From positions 1 to 19,091 of the forward strand of contig CANMSW010000013.1 of assembly GCA_947500275.1 (NCBI GenBank): a DNA stretch of 19,091 nt, given 5' to 3'. Shown piece after piece: positions 6,959 to 13,900 of the stretch (position 1 is the first letter of the stretch; every line of letters begins with the position of its first letter). The DNA comes from Bacteriovoracaceae bacterium. GTDB taxonomy: Bacteria; Bdellovibrionota; UBA1018. Made by a program: the position numbers and the translations under genes. The notes under the pieces were generated by a model. The model worked only from the letters and a program-made list of their open reading frames with translations. It was not told where the DNA came from and made no database searches.

Positions 6959-9900
6959 ATGGTCGAGTTTCGCAACCTAATAGTCCTAGTTTTCACCTCT
7001 TGGTTCATCCAGGGATCACCTGCTTGGGCTCTTGACCCCAATGCCGAGTGTGGAATGGGAGTGAGTTGTGGGGGGGAGGTTCGACTCTCCCCGGAAGAAC
7101 GCTCTGAGTGGAGCGCTCTCAGTGCAGATGGAGCGGCTCTTTCCTCCTGGTCCCTGCAGCAAATGGGCCGAGCGGCCGACTCCTATCGAGAGGCTCGCCT
7201 AGCATCGGAAGGTATTTCCGATGCGGGACTTCGGAGTCGAGTTCAATCCTGCCTGACCGAAGCGCGGGTGTTATCGGCATCCGGTCAGCAGTGCTTGGTT
7301 CAACTGGATCGTGATACGGCTCAAAACCCCGGACTTCAACGAGCAATTCGCAGTCTGTATCATTCGCTTCATATCAGTCTTTTTGCTGCAAACTACTGCT
7401 TCTATCATAAGCATGAATCTCAAAGTCTTGCCCAGAACTGTCGAGACTCCGTTCTATCGACGGCGGGTGCACGCTCGGAATTATTGGTTTACCTTGGGGC
7501 TGCGGAGCGCGAAGCGGGCGAAGACAGTGCGGCAAATGCGGCCTCCTCGCCACAAGGGGCGCGGGGGGCGGGCCGAGGCCAGGCTTCCAGTCAGTCCCCT
7601 GCGAGGCCCCCTCTATCGAACGGAAGGCGATCTAGCGCTTCAAGGACAGTGGGGACTTCGCGGGCTGGGCAAACAGGACAAACAGACTTGCTCCAGGACG
7701 AAGGCTCCTGCTTCTCAGAAAATCCTTCCTGTTCACTTTCCGAGCTGCGTGGCGAAGCGGGACAGGTTCAACTTCTGAGTTCCGGCGTGCCGGGTCGATG
7801 TTTGCGAAAATATTCGTGTGAGATTGCTCGATTCCAAGGTGGATCATCCAACATCTTGAATACGAGCCTCTCTGAGGCTCTGATGAGTCATGAGGCGGCT
7901 TCCGAAGGTTTGCTCGAAGCCCGTCGATCCGAGCTTCGCCTCAAGTTGATCGAGAAGGTGCTCGTTCAGTGGGCGGCGTTGAGTGCAACCCAGGCCGGGA
8001 GTGGTTGCGATTACGGACGATTTCAGGCGGAAGCCCGACGTGCCATTGGGAGATGCGGTACTGCAGGGGGAAATTCGCAATTCACCGCGGGGTTAAACCA
8101 AGTACTCGGTAGTTCGGTGAATTCGAGTGCGGCGCGGCAACAGTTCGAAAGCATTTGCCGAAGGTCTCGAAGCGCAGCGGGTGAAGGGCAAGTCCAAGCA
8201 CAGGCGCACTCTCTCCGGGACGCTCGGTGTCGCGAACTCTTCTTCCGTGAGGCACCCTTCCGCACCAGGTCAGACCTGCGATCTGCGCAAAGTCTTTGGG
8301 AGTCGACCGAAGGCGCGTCGGCCCAATCTTCAGAAGAGAGGGCAGGCAGAAGCGTTTCCCCTCAAGCCCGATCAGATTCCTATCGAACGGAGTTTGAATC
8401 CCAGTGCGGAGCAGGGTCCTTCGAGCGAACTCAAAGCGCAGTGAATGCATTATTAGCCCAGCATGGACTGAATCAGGCTTCTGTCGTGTTGAGCGATGCT
8501 GTCGCATGTACGACACAGAACTCAGCGGCGGGCTTGGATGATCTTTCACTTTCGGAGCTCGGAACGCGCGAGGCAATTGATCGACGTCGCGTGGATCCTT
8601 TAGCGGCATCTGATGCTCGTCGGGTATCCATTCGGCAGTCTCATGGCGAAGTCGATGCCTTCAGAGCGGTGCAGTCAACGCTCGCTGGGGCATGTGCTTC
8701 GGATCCGAACGCAGATGGCGCATTTAATCTAGATACGCTTGAGACTTTTGTGGGCTCTGACGTTTCTCGCGATTCTCTCGGCGCCCTCTCTCAGTCCGTG
8801 CACCGGCCAGATGGTACGCAGTGGGAGGGCTACCGAGAAATCTTGAGCTGCATTCGTGAGACGCGTGAAAACACGGGAACCTCAGGGCTCATGCGTGATT
8901 TGAGTACGGCGTGCGACGTGGTGATGGCCGCTACGTTTGTCCCAGGAGTGGACGCGCTATCGCTACCGCTGAACGCCCTTTGTGTGGTTCCCCAGCTTGG
9001 AGTGGCATCTGCGGCCTCCACTCGTCATGAAGAACTTTTGAATCTTCGTCGTTCTTTGGGAGGGCAGTTAGGGTGTGATACCGCACCCGAAATTTTTAGG
9101 CGTCTCTCCACTGAAGAAGGGCATGTAAACGATGCGCTCGTGGCGAGCGCATTGCAGGCTGGGATGACTGGGGTCGACTTACTTGCGGTCACTCGTGGCG
9201 CTCACACCGTCGCGGAGTCTGAAGAAGCCATCGAGAGAGCAATATCAAGTTGTCGAACAGGGTCCTGCCCTCGCGGAGACGTACCCGATAGTCTTGGTCT
9301 AGCGCAGACAGTTCCCGCTCCTAGCGCTGGCAGCCGTGCCAATATAGGATTTGACCCGACTTTGCCCGCACCGACTCGAGGAACTGGAACTGTAGAAGCA
9401 GCGGCTCTCGAGTCGACTTTGCCCGCACCGACTCGAGGAACTGGAACTGTAGAAGCAGCGGCTCGCGATTCGACGCTCCAAGCGGGTCCTCGCGGAGGGC
9501 CGAATCAAAACCTCAATCGCACACTCACTCCGGCAGAAGCCCGTACCGCTTTGCGGCAGCCGGATCTTTTCCCTGCAACTATGAGTGGCCGACCGCCGTC
9601 GTTCAACCTCGGGCACGAGCTGCCGGTCGCAGCTCCAAGGCCAATCGTCCTTCCCATTGAGGCCTGCTGCAGGCCAACAACTTTTCCCGCGAATCGTTCG
9701 CCGACTCACCAGGCCTCGAATCTCGCAACGGATGCCTACTATTCCGGCCTAGGTCAACACTCGGCAGTCCCTCCTGGACGCGCCTTTGAAATGACTGCGC
9801 CTCGTGAGCTTCAAGTCCAGTTTCCAAATGTCCGTGAAGTTCGATTTCCTCCCGGGACTCCCGACGAACGCCTGGTCGAAGAACTTCAGAGTCGAGGGAT

Positions 9901-10636
9901 GAACCCTAATCTTCGCGCGACTTTAGCGGGCGAAGGCTCGATGTCTCGCGCCTTCTTCGTTCACCCCGAGATCACTGCAGAGTTAAATCAGCGGTGGCTG
10001 GCGGCTGCTGGAGGTCAATACAATGATACCTATTGGCGGGCTCGAAATTCCTGGGCGCAGGCCAATGCGAGTGAAGTAATGAAGGTCAGAAAGTCCGATG
10101 TCTTTCAGCAAGTCGGCAACAGCGCTGAGGCCGCAAGGCAGTTGCGTCGGGACCTAGCCATGCAGGACTTCGCGGATCAGTTCGCGCGGAGAACACGGTT
10201 TGAAGGCGATCCTCTCGTTGAAGTGGTTCGGTGGACATCAGGCGAGTCCGAAGTGAGCCGTGGGATTGTCCGTCAGCCAACTTCTCGGGGGCCGAGCGTA
10301 TTCGAGCTTCATGAGGCGACCTCGGTGGTTCGGAGATACTCCGGATCAGGCCGGGTTCCGAACCCAGCCGAAATCGCTCAACTCGAGCACGCACGGGGTG
10401 TACTGACAAACGCCGGGTTAAGCGTCGGCGAAGCCGAGCAACGAATCGGTGCTCTTGAAGAGTTTTATCGGCAAGCCCACGACCCGGCACTCCAATTTCA
10501 AGCGGAAAACGGGCTTTCGACGGTCGGGGTCAGGACTCGCACTGGAGCGGTGGAGAACTCCGGCCTTGATTACAATCATGGTGTAAACGCGCACTGGAAT
10601 CCCGAGCGGCGCATTTTCCAAATCATCGATTGGTGA
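6959..10636 (+). CDS. Large secreted protein, kinase-like C-terminus
   Basis: Exported protein of 1225 residues with no recognised family over its full length. A signal peptide (residues 1-24, cleavage after P-A-W-A) is followed by a Cys-containing region to about 183, then a Ser/Gly/Arg/Ala-rich linker (about 184-241). A second Cys-rich region (about 245-650) follows, then a hydrophobic stretch (about 652-690). A Pro/Thr/Gly linker holds two identical 17-residue units (about 800-835), leading into a C-terminal domain. That domain carries AGEGSMSRAFFV (990-1001), like a kinase glycine loop; VMKVRK (Lys1042), like the VAIK lysine; and HGVNAHWN (1207-1214) with IIDW at the very end, like the catalytic loop and metal Asp of APH-type kinases. 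Val replaces the usual catalytic Asp. The layout resembles large modular toxins or effectors; that role is inferred. ATG at 6959 has AGGGG 1 nt upstream. Confidence 0.7.
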   Translation: MVEFRNLIVLVFTSWFIQGSPAWALDPNAECGMGVSCGGEVRLSPEERSEWSALSADGAALSSWSLQQMGRAADSYREARLASEGISDAGLRSRVQSCLTEARVLSASGQQCLVQLDRDTAQNPGLQRAIRSLYHSLHISLFAANYCFYHKHESQSLAQNCRDSVLSTAGARSELLVYLGAAEREAGEDSAANAASSPQGARGAGRGQASSQSPARPPLSNGRRSSASRTVGTSRAGQTGQTDLLQDEGSCFSENPSCSLSELRGEAGQVQLLSSGVPGRCLRKYSCEIARFQGGSSNILNTSLSEALMSHEAASEGLLEARRSELRLKLIEKVLVQWAALSATQAGSGCDYGRFQAEARRAIGRCGTAGGNSQFTAGLNQVLGSSVNSSAARQQFESICRRSRSAAGEGQVQAQAHSLRDARCRELFFREAPFRTRSDLRSAQSLWESTEGASAQSSEERAGRSVSPQARSDSYRTEFESQCGAGSFERTQSAVNALLAQHGLNQASVVLSDAVACTTQNSAAGLDDLSLSELGTREAIDRRRVDPLAASDARRVSIRQSHGEVDAFRAVQSTLAGACASDPNADGAFNLDTLETFVGSDVSRDSLGALSQSVHRPDGTQWEGYREILSCIRETRENTGTSGLMRDLSTACDVVMAATFVPGVDALSLPLNALCVVPQLGVASAASTRHEELLNLRRSLGGQLGCDTAPEIFRRLSTEEGHVNDALVASALQAGMTGVDLLAVTRGAHTVAESEEAIERAISSCRTGSCPRGDVPDSLGLAQTVPAPSAGSRANIGFDPTLPAPTRGTGTVEAAALESTLPAPTRGTGTVEAAARDSTLQAGPRGGPNQNLNRTLTPAEARTALRQPDLFPATMSGRPPSFNLGHELPVAAPRPIVLPIEACCRPTTFPANRSPTHQASNLATDAYYSGLGQHSAVPPGRAFEMTAPRELQVQFPNVREVRFPPGTPDERLVEELQSRGMNPNLRATLAGEGSMSRAFFVHPEITAELNQRWLAAAGGQYNDTYWRARNSWAQANASEVMKVRKSDVFQQVGNSAEAARQLRRDLAMQDFADQFARRTRFEGDPLVEVVRWTSGESEVSRGIVRQPTSRGPSVFELHEATSVVRRYSGSGRVPNPAEIAQLEHARGVLTNAGLSVGEAEQRIGALEEFYRQAHDPALQFQAENGLSTVGVRTRTGAVENSGLDYNHGVNAHWNPERRIFQIIDW
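9357..9464 (+). repeat. Exact 57-bp-period tandem duplication within CDS
   Basis: Two identical 51-nt units (9357-9407 and 9414-9464) separated by 6 nt, giving a period of 57 nt or 19 codons, so the frame is kept. Each encodes T-L-P-A-P-T-R-G-T-G-T-V-E-A-A-A with flanking residues. A degenerate third start (STLQAGPRG) follows. The lack of any silent differences between units implies a recent duplication or gene conversion in a linker. Confidence 0.95.
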
Positions 10637-10649
10637 TCTGCACTGCGAA

Positions 10650-11573
10650 TCAACGAAGCCATACTTGGCTCATGGGCGCGACAACTTGAGAGCAGTCCCG
10701 CCCGGCTCCGCCACAAAAAGGGGCAATCCCCCAAGCTGATTCTCCTGCGAGTCCCAAGTGGCTCAGATCCACTACGAAAAACTCAGATGGGTGCGCATGG
10801 CTTTCGCCGACATTGAGGAGTCCCCGGGGGGCTCTTGTGTCCTCGAGTCGAGCCCAAGCCTGCACGCCTCTTCCGTCAACGCCATCCTGACAGCCCCAAT
10901 TCGAATAAGGGGAATTATCAATGATCCCTCCCGGGGCCGGAGCCATGAACTCGTGGTGTTTACCTGCGCTCAGATAGATGACGGGGTGAAATCGATGAAT
11001 GAGTCTGACGGCGTGTTTGCTCCAGAGGAAGCTTCCGAATTGAACTTCTTTCAGCCGTAACGATTGAATCTCACCCCGAGTAGCATCGGGGGCTCTAGTA
11101 ATCGAAAGAGTGACGGTTGCAGCCGTGTTGTCTCCCCAGTGATCATCGCCGCACCAGGCTGAAGTCGCATAGCCTCCGTCCCGCTTGAAGAGGTAAGCAT
11201 AGCGAATCTTGATTTCACGGGGAGGATTCGAACAAGCGATCGCGTCTGCCCGGTGGGTCGAGCGAATGATTCCCGTGTGAACCTGGAAGAGTGTCAGGGG
11301 TTCGTTCGGTTGGCGGGCATTTTCTCGAGAGTCGAAGACAAAATAGGGTGCGAATTGCGAAGCTAAAATCCATTCGAGGTCGTCACTGAGGCAGTCGAGG
11401 TCTCGATCCGACTGAAGCGGTCCGCCAAAAACATCCTGGGTAATAGGGATCTCGGGGAAAGTTCTCAGGCGAGTCCACTCCTGTGAGTTTTGGGCAAGCA
11501 CCTGACCGAAGGTCATTGTGGTGAGCACACCAAGTGCTAATGCTCTGAATGAAATCGCGAAAAAAAAGCCCAT
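10650..11573 (-). CDS. Secreted Vps62/DUF946-like protein
   Basis: Exported protein of 307 residues with a signal peptide (1-27, cleavage after V-L-A). The mature part shows a pattern like the Vps62/DUF946 group: a D-R-D-x-D-C-L-S-D-D-L-E start, W-I-L-A-S-x-F-A-P-Y-F-V-F-D-S, I-R-Y-A-Y-L-F-K-R-D-G, H-W-G-D-N, and P-V-I-Y-L-S-A-G-K-H-H-E-F, where the family has Y-x-S-x-G-S-H. Several Cys could form disulfides in the periplasm or outside. No enzyme activity is established for the family, so I assign none. It converges on the large secreted protein gene with only 13 nt between stops and no visible terminator. The ATG at 11573 lacks a clear ribosome site. Confidence 0.65.
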   Translation of the reverse strand: MGFFFAISFRALALGVLTTMTFGQVLAQNSQEWTRLRTFPEIPITQDVFGGPLQSDRDLDCLSDDLEWILASQFAPYFVFDSRENARQPNEPLTLFQVHTGIIRSTHRADAIACSNPPREIKIRYAYLFKRDGGYATSAWCGDDHWGDNTAATVTLSITRAPDATRGEIQSLRLKEVQFGSFLWSKHAVRLIHRFHPVIYLSAGKHHEFMAPAPGGIIDNSPYSNWGCQDGVDGRGVQAWARLEDTRAPRGLLNVGESHAHPSEFFVVDLSHLGLAGESAWGIAPFCGGAGRDCSQVVAPMSQVWLR

Positions 11574-11671
11574 TCTGAGTAAGACTTTGCACTCTTCTTG
11601 CCAAAAGCGAGCAGTGGAATTCTGGCAGGATGGGCCAAATTTTGTGTCTAGGGTTTCGACAGTTGATCGGG

Positions 11672-12043
11672 TTAGCTACAGGGAGTGCACTGCGCTTCTT
11701 GGAGCGCCGTTTTGGGTTTGAAGATTTTGCACCCTTCGCCCTTACATTGATCGGGTCCGCACTTTTCTCCCGAACAGCTTTTCGTGGGCTCGTAGGACCA
11801 GTTCCGCCCGGGAATCCTGCTCAGGGCGGTCAGTGCTTCTTCTAGGCTGTCGAAGTTCGTCTCTGCGATGAGGCTTCCCTCAGCGAGGGAGACGACCCAA
11901 GCTTTCCAGGGACGGGTTGAGCCCTCTTCGTTTTCGGAAACTCCCGCCATCCATTCCGCATCCATGAGGAATCCTCGACTCCAATTCTGAAGAGTCAACA
12001 AGGGAGGGTCGCGACGGAGAGTTTTTGGGTCGGGTTGAATCAT
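11672..12043 (-). CDS. Small protein with C-terminal cysteine ladder
   Basis: Hypothetical protein of 123 residues. The N-terminal 85 residues look like a small globular domain (W-K-A-W-V-V-S-L-A-E-G-S, then a D-S-L-E-E-A-L-T-A-L helix). The C-terminal part has Cys at 90, 95, 100, 105, 119 and 122: a C-x4-C-x4-C-x4-C run, a 13-residue gap, then C-x2-C. No signal peptide is visible, so a metal site is more likely than disulfides. ATG at 12043 has a GAGG ribosome site 8 nt upstream. It is followed 98 nt later by the Vps62-like gene on the same strand. Function unknown. Confidence 0.6.
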   Translation of the reverse strand: MIQPDPKTLRRDPPLLTLQNWSRGFLMDAEWMAGVSENEEGSTRPWKAWVVSLAEGSLIAETNFDSLEEALTALSRIPGRNWSYEPTKSCSGEKCGPDQCKGEGCKIFKPKTALQEAQCTPCS

Positions 12044-12135
12044 GGGCTTAGCCTCGAAAGTTAGGGGCTTATTTGTGATTTCCTAGACGAGAAAACCTCA
12101 AATTGAAGGATCATTGCAAGTCCCACAAAAAACGG

Positions 12136-12165
12136 TGGACAGAAAATTATGAGCGAGGCTATACG
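12136..12165 (+). promoter_or_regulatory. Probable promoter of tRNA-Ala
   Basis: A -35-like TGGACA (12136-12141), an 18-nt spacer and a -10-like TATACG (12160-12165) lie 39 nt before the mature tRNA 5' end. This would leave a leader of about 33 nt for RNase P to remove. Called by eye from consensus and position. Confidence 0.5.
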
Positions 12166-12204
12166 CTTTGAACACGTCACGTTGTTTTTCTGTGGCGATT
12201 GAGT

Positions 12205-12280
12205 GGGCCTGTAGCTCAGTTGGTAGAGCACCTGCTTTGCAAGCAGGGGGTCATCGGTTCGAATCCGTTCAGGTCCACCA
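12205..12280 (+). tRNA. tRNA-Ala (anticodon UGC)
   Basis: A complete 76-nt cloverleaf including an encoded CCA. The acceptor stem GGGCCTG pairs with CAGGTCC through 7 bp (one G-U). The D-arm begins TAGCTCAG and runs through TTGGTAGAGC. The anticodon stem CCTGC/GCAGG closes loop TTTGCAA with anticodon TGC at 12238-12240, reading alanine GCN codons. The T-arm contains TTCGAAT. It marks the left edge of a probable accessory block. No intrinsic terminator follows. Confidence 0.97.
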
Positions 12281-12365
12281 ATTTTAAGTTCTCGAAATTC
12301 TTCAATAAATCAGACACCCTAAACGGTCCCATCGAACTCTATGATTTCGATAGGTTGGCGCGCTC

Positions 12366-12386
12366 GGACCCGAACGGATTCGAGCC
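12366..12386 (-). repeat. Inverted copy of the tRNA-Ala 3' end
   Basis: Read on the minus strand, this 21-nt stretch matches the tRNA-Ala T-arm and acceptor 3' part (12256-12276) at 19 of 21 positions. It sits about 90 nt after the tRNA in opposite orientation. The bases beyond it (GAGCGCGCCA on the minus strand) no longer fit a CCA end. It could be a recombination relic or an attachment-site half. In an RNA it could pair with the tRNA 3' half. Confidence 0.7.
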
Positions 12387-12398
12387 AAAATCCGTACC

Positions 12399-12427
12399 TT
12401 GTGATATACTAATTTTTAGTATATACT
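12399..12427 (+). promoter_or_regulatory. Promoter/operator of the toxin-antitoxin operon
   Basis: A perfect 9-bp inverted repeat (12404-12412 ATATACTAA, spacer TTT, 12416-12424 TTAGTATAT) overlaps a 10-nt palindrome, AGTATATACT (12418-12427). A good sigma70-like promoter lies across it: TTGTGA (12399-12404), 17-nt spacer, TATACT (12422-12427). Repressor binding here would block polymerase, as expected for autoregulation by the HTH antitoxin. Transcription from this -10 would start about 4 nt before the toxin ATG, leaving almost no leader. Confidence 0.65.
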
Positions 12428-12437
12428 AGAATCAAGA

Positions 12438-12719
12438 ATGTGGCAGATTGGACTCTCCAATAAAGCGGCAAAGCAGCTCAAGAAACTCCCGCCGGACATA
12501 CAAGCGGCGATGGCGTTCTTGATCGAAGACTTGAAGCTCAGGGGTCCGATGCTTCCGGACTGGAAACATTTCGGAAAACTCCGCTCACAGGGAGAGCGGT
12601 TTCATTGTCACATCCAATCGGGTCGCCCCACTTACGTCGCGTGCTGGGAAGTGATCGATAAACGAGTTCGGATTTTGGAGGTTTACTATGTCGGCACCCA
12701 TGAAAACGCCCCGTACTAA
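12438..12719 (+). CDS. RelE/HigB-like toxin
   Basis: Toxin of a type II toxin-antitoxin pair, in the RelE/ParE superfamily; known RelE and HigB members cleave mRNA at the ribosome. It has 93 residues with the family layout: a basic N-terminal helical hairpin (L-S-N-K-A-A-K-Q-L-K-K-L-P), a beta core (F-H-C-H-I, Y-V-A-C-W-E-V), and the C-terminal I-L-E-V-Y-Y-V-G-T-H-E-x-A-P-Y ending. It lies upstream of an HTH antitoxin, the HigBA order, with a 32-nt overlap. No ribosome site is evident before the ATG, in line with a short-leader transcript and low toxin yield. The TA assignment is firm; mRNA cleavage is inferred from the family. Confidence 0.85.
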   Translation: MWQIGLSNKAAKQLKKLPPDIQAAMAFLIEDLKLRGPMLPDWKHFGKLRSQGERFHCHIQSGRPTYVACWEVIDKRVRILEVYYVGTHENAPY

Positions 12720-13059
12720 TCAGGTGAAGATCATTATCGAGGGAAAGAAACCTGAGCTTTTCTTGGTCACGCCTGAAAAGGCGAAAAGCATTCGTACCCT
12801 TCTGGACGCTGACCGGCTGGAAGATTTCATTCCTGCAGACGAGGTTCTTAGTGAGCTTTACGCCAAGACCGGAAAATCCGGAACCGTCCTTCGCGGGCTT
12901 CGTGTTCGGGAAGGACTGACGCAGGAGCAGTTTGCGAAGAAGATTGACTGCCCTCAGTCTTGGGTGTCGGGCTGGGAAACGGGCAAGCGCGCGCTGGGCA
13001 AGAAAATGGCGCAGAAGATTGCCAAGGTCTTCAAGACTGACTACCGGATTTTTCTCTGA
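12688..13059 (+). CDS. HigA-like HTH antitoxin
   Basis: Antitoxin and probable repressor of its own operon. It has 123 residues. The N-terminal half (1-65) is the likely toxin-binding part. Residues about 68-115 form an Xre/Cro-type helix-turn-helix (V-L-R-G-L-R-V-R-E-G-L-T-Q-E-Q-F-A-K-K, then S-W-V-S-G-W-E-T-G-K-R). The C-terminal HTH and toxin-first order suit HigA-like systems. Its ATG lies inside the toxin gene, preceded by GGAGG with 6-nt spacing, a far better ribosome site than the toxin's; a second in-frame ATG follows at 12700. Its 3' end overlaps the convergent 98-residue gene by 19 nt. Confidence 0.88.
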   Translation: MSAPMKTPRTNQVKIIIEGKKPELFLVTPEKAKSIRTLLDADRLEDFIPADEVLSELYAKTGKSGTVLRGLRVREGLTQEQFAKKIDCPQSWVSGWETGKRALGKKMAQKIAKVFKTDYRIFL

Positions 13060-13337
13060 ACGATCAGTCGCTTTGCCGACTCAGTCCGCTCCTGTCGAAT
13101 CCCTTCCAGCAATCCGTCGAAATAATCAGGGTTGCTTTCATAGACTTTTTCGATCACGTCGAGCAGCCCGAGAAGGTTGTGCTTGATCTCCAGTTTTTCC
13201 ACCTCGGTGAGTTTGCGACCGTATCGCCGCTCCCAATACGAAAAGTCGGTTTCCGGCGCTCCGGTATCTTTCACGGATGGCTCCGAAAGGTTTCGGCTCT
13301 TCCTTGAGCCTGTGAATACCTTCACTCGAATTGGCAA
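13041..13337 (-). CDS. Hypothetical 98-residue protein, TTG start
   Basis: Small protein without a signal peptide. The N-terminus is basic (P-I-R-V-K-V-F-T-G-S-R-K-S-R). The rest is mostly helical and charged, including F-S-Y-W-E-R-R-Y-G-R-K-L-T and an amphipathic E-K-L-E-I-K-H-N-L-L-G-L-L-D-V-I-E-K-V helix. The only suitable start is TTG at 13337, with GGAAGGA about 8 nt upstream. It begins inside the last 16 nt of the upstream secreted-protein gene, so it is probably translationally coupled to it. The low-strength start codon and convergence with the antitoxin gene are unusual. Composition looks like a real protein; no family recognised. Confidence 0.6.
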   Translation of the reverse strand: MPIRVKVFTGSRKSRNLSEPSVKDTGAPETDFSYWERRYGRKLTEVEKLEIKHNLLGLLDVIEKVYESNPDYFDGLLEGIRQERTESAKRLIVQRKIR

Positions 13338-13792
13338 TGGTTAGGTCCTTCCAAGGAGTGTTGAACGCCGTTCACTTTGAAAGAAACGAGTGAGAATCCA
13401 CCCAAAGCCGCAGAACCGGTCTTTTTGAGCACGATTTCGACTTCCGTCTTTCCCACGAGCGTAGCCCGATTATAGTACAGCCCCAGAGCCGTGATTTTGG
13501 TCTGACCTCCGGCTTGCGCGGCGACGGAGATCGAGCTCCACGACAGGGCGCTGGTTCCGAAACCCTCCTGATTATGCCCGTTCAGTTGATAGTTCTGGCT
13601 GGGGATCGTGGCATGGTACTTTTCGAACGCGTAGCTGAGAAAGCCTTCAGCAGCTTTGATTTCAGTATGAAAATTTCCGGCAATAACCCTCGTTGACAGC
13701 GTGCAATGCACTTGAACCGTCTTCTCGTTCGCGCTCGCCGTAGCGCCAACAAGACCACTCAAGATTCCGATATAGATTCCCAATTTCTTCAT
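13322..13792 (-). CDS. Secreted hypothetical protein
   Basis: Protein of 156 residues with a clear signal peptide (M-K-K start, hydrophobic core, cleavage near A-T-A-S-A, residue 21). The mature domain is beta-rich, with one Cys near its start (V-H-C-T-L) and one 3 residues from its end (N-H-C-Q-F-E), which could form a disulfide clamping both termini. The start has a strong AAGGAGG ribosome site at 8-nt spacing. It is divergent from the LysR gene, with 108 nt between starts, so it may be a target of that regulator. No family recognised. Confidence 0.7.
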   Translation of the reverse strand: MKKLGIYIGILSGLVGATASANEKTVQVHCTLSTRVIAGNFHTEIKAAEGFLSYAFEKYHATIPSQNYQLNGHNQEGFGTSALSWSSISVAAQAGGQTKITALGLYYNRATLVGKTEVEIVLKKTGSAALGGFSLVSFKVNGVQHSLEGPNHCQFE

Positions 13793-13864
13793 TTCCCTAT
13801 CCTCCTTCGCCCCGACGGGCTTTCGTTGGGATCGTGTCTAGCTTCGCTCGGTGATTTAGTAAGA

Positions 13865-13897
13865 TTAATTGATTTTATAAGTACATTAAAATATCTA
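13865..13897 (+). promoter_or_regulatory. AT-rich promoter region of the LysR operon
   Basis: In the 108-nt gap between divergent genes, an A/T-rich stretch holds TTAAT (13865-13869), 15 nt, ATTAA (13885-13889), an interrupted dyad of the size LysR proteins bind. A promoter-like TTGATT (13869-13874), 17-nt spacer and TATCTA (13892-13897) overlaps it. This -10 is only 3 nt before the ATG at 13901, so either the transcript is leaderless or the alternative TATAAG at 13876-13881 is used. Confidence 0.4.
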
Positions 13898-13900
13898 ATT

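Noticed and set aside
7311..7778. 155-residue frame inside the large secreted-protein gene
   Set aside because: Same-strand shadow of the long gene: Arg-rich, no initiation signal, while the host frame continues over 1225 codons with a signal peptide.
9299..9709. Minus-strand frame with apparent Ser-rich repeats (136 residues)
   Set aside because: The repeats are only the antisense reading of the 57-bp-period duplication in the plus-strand gene.
13706..13900. Upstream extension of the LysR reading frame
   Set aside because: The extra 65 residues overlap the divergent secreted-protein gene and its ribosome site, and do not resemble a LysR N-terminus, which fits well from 13901.
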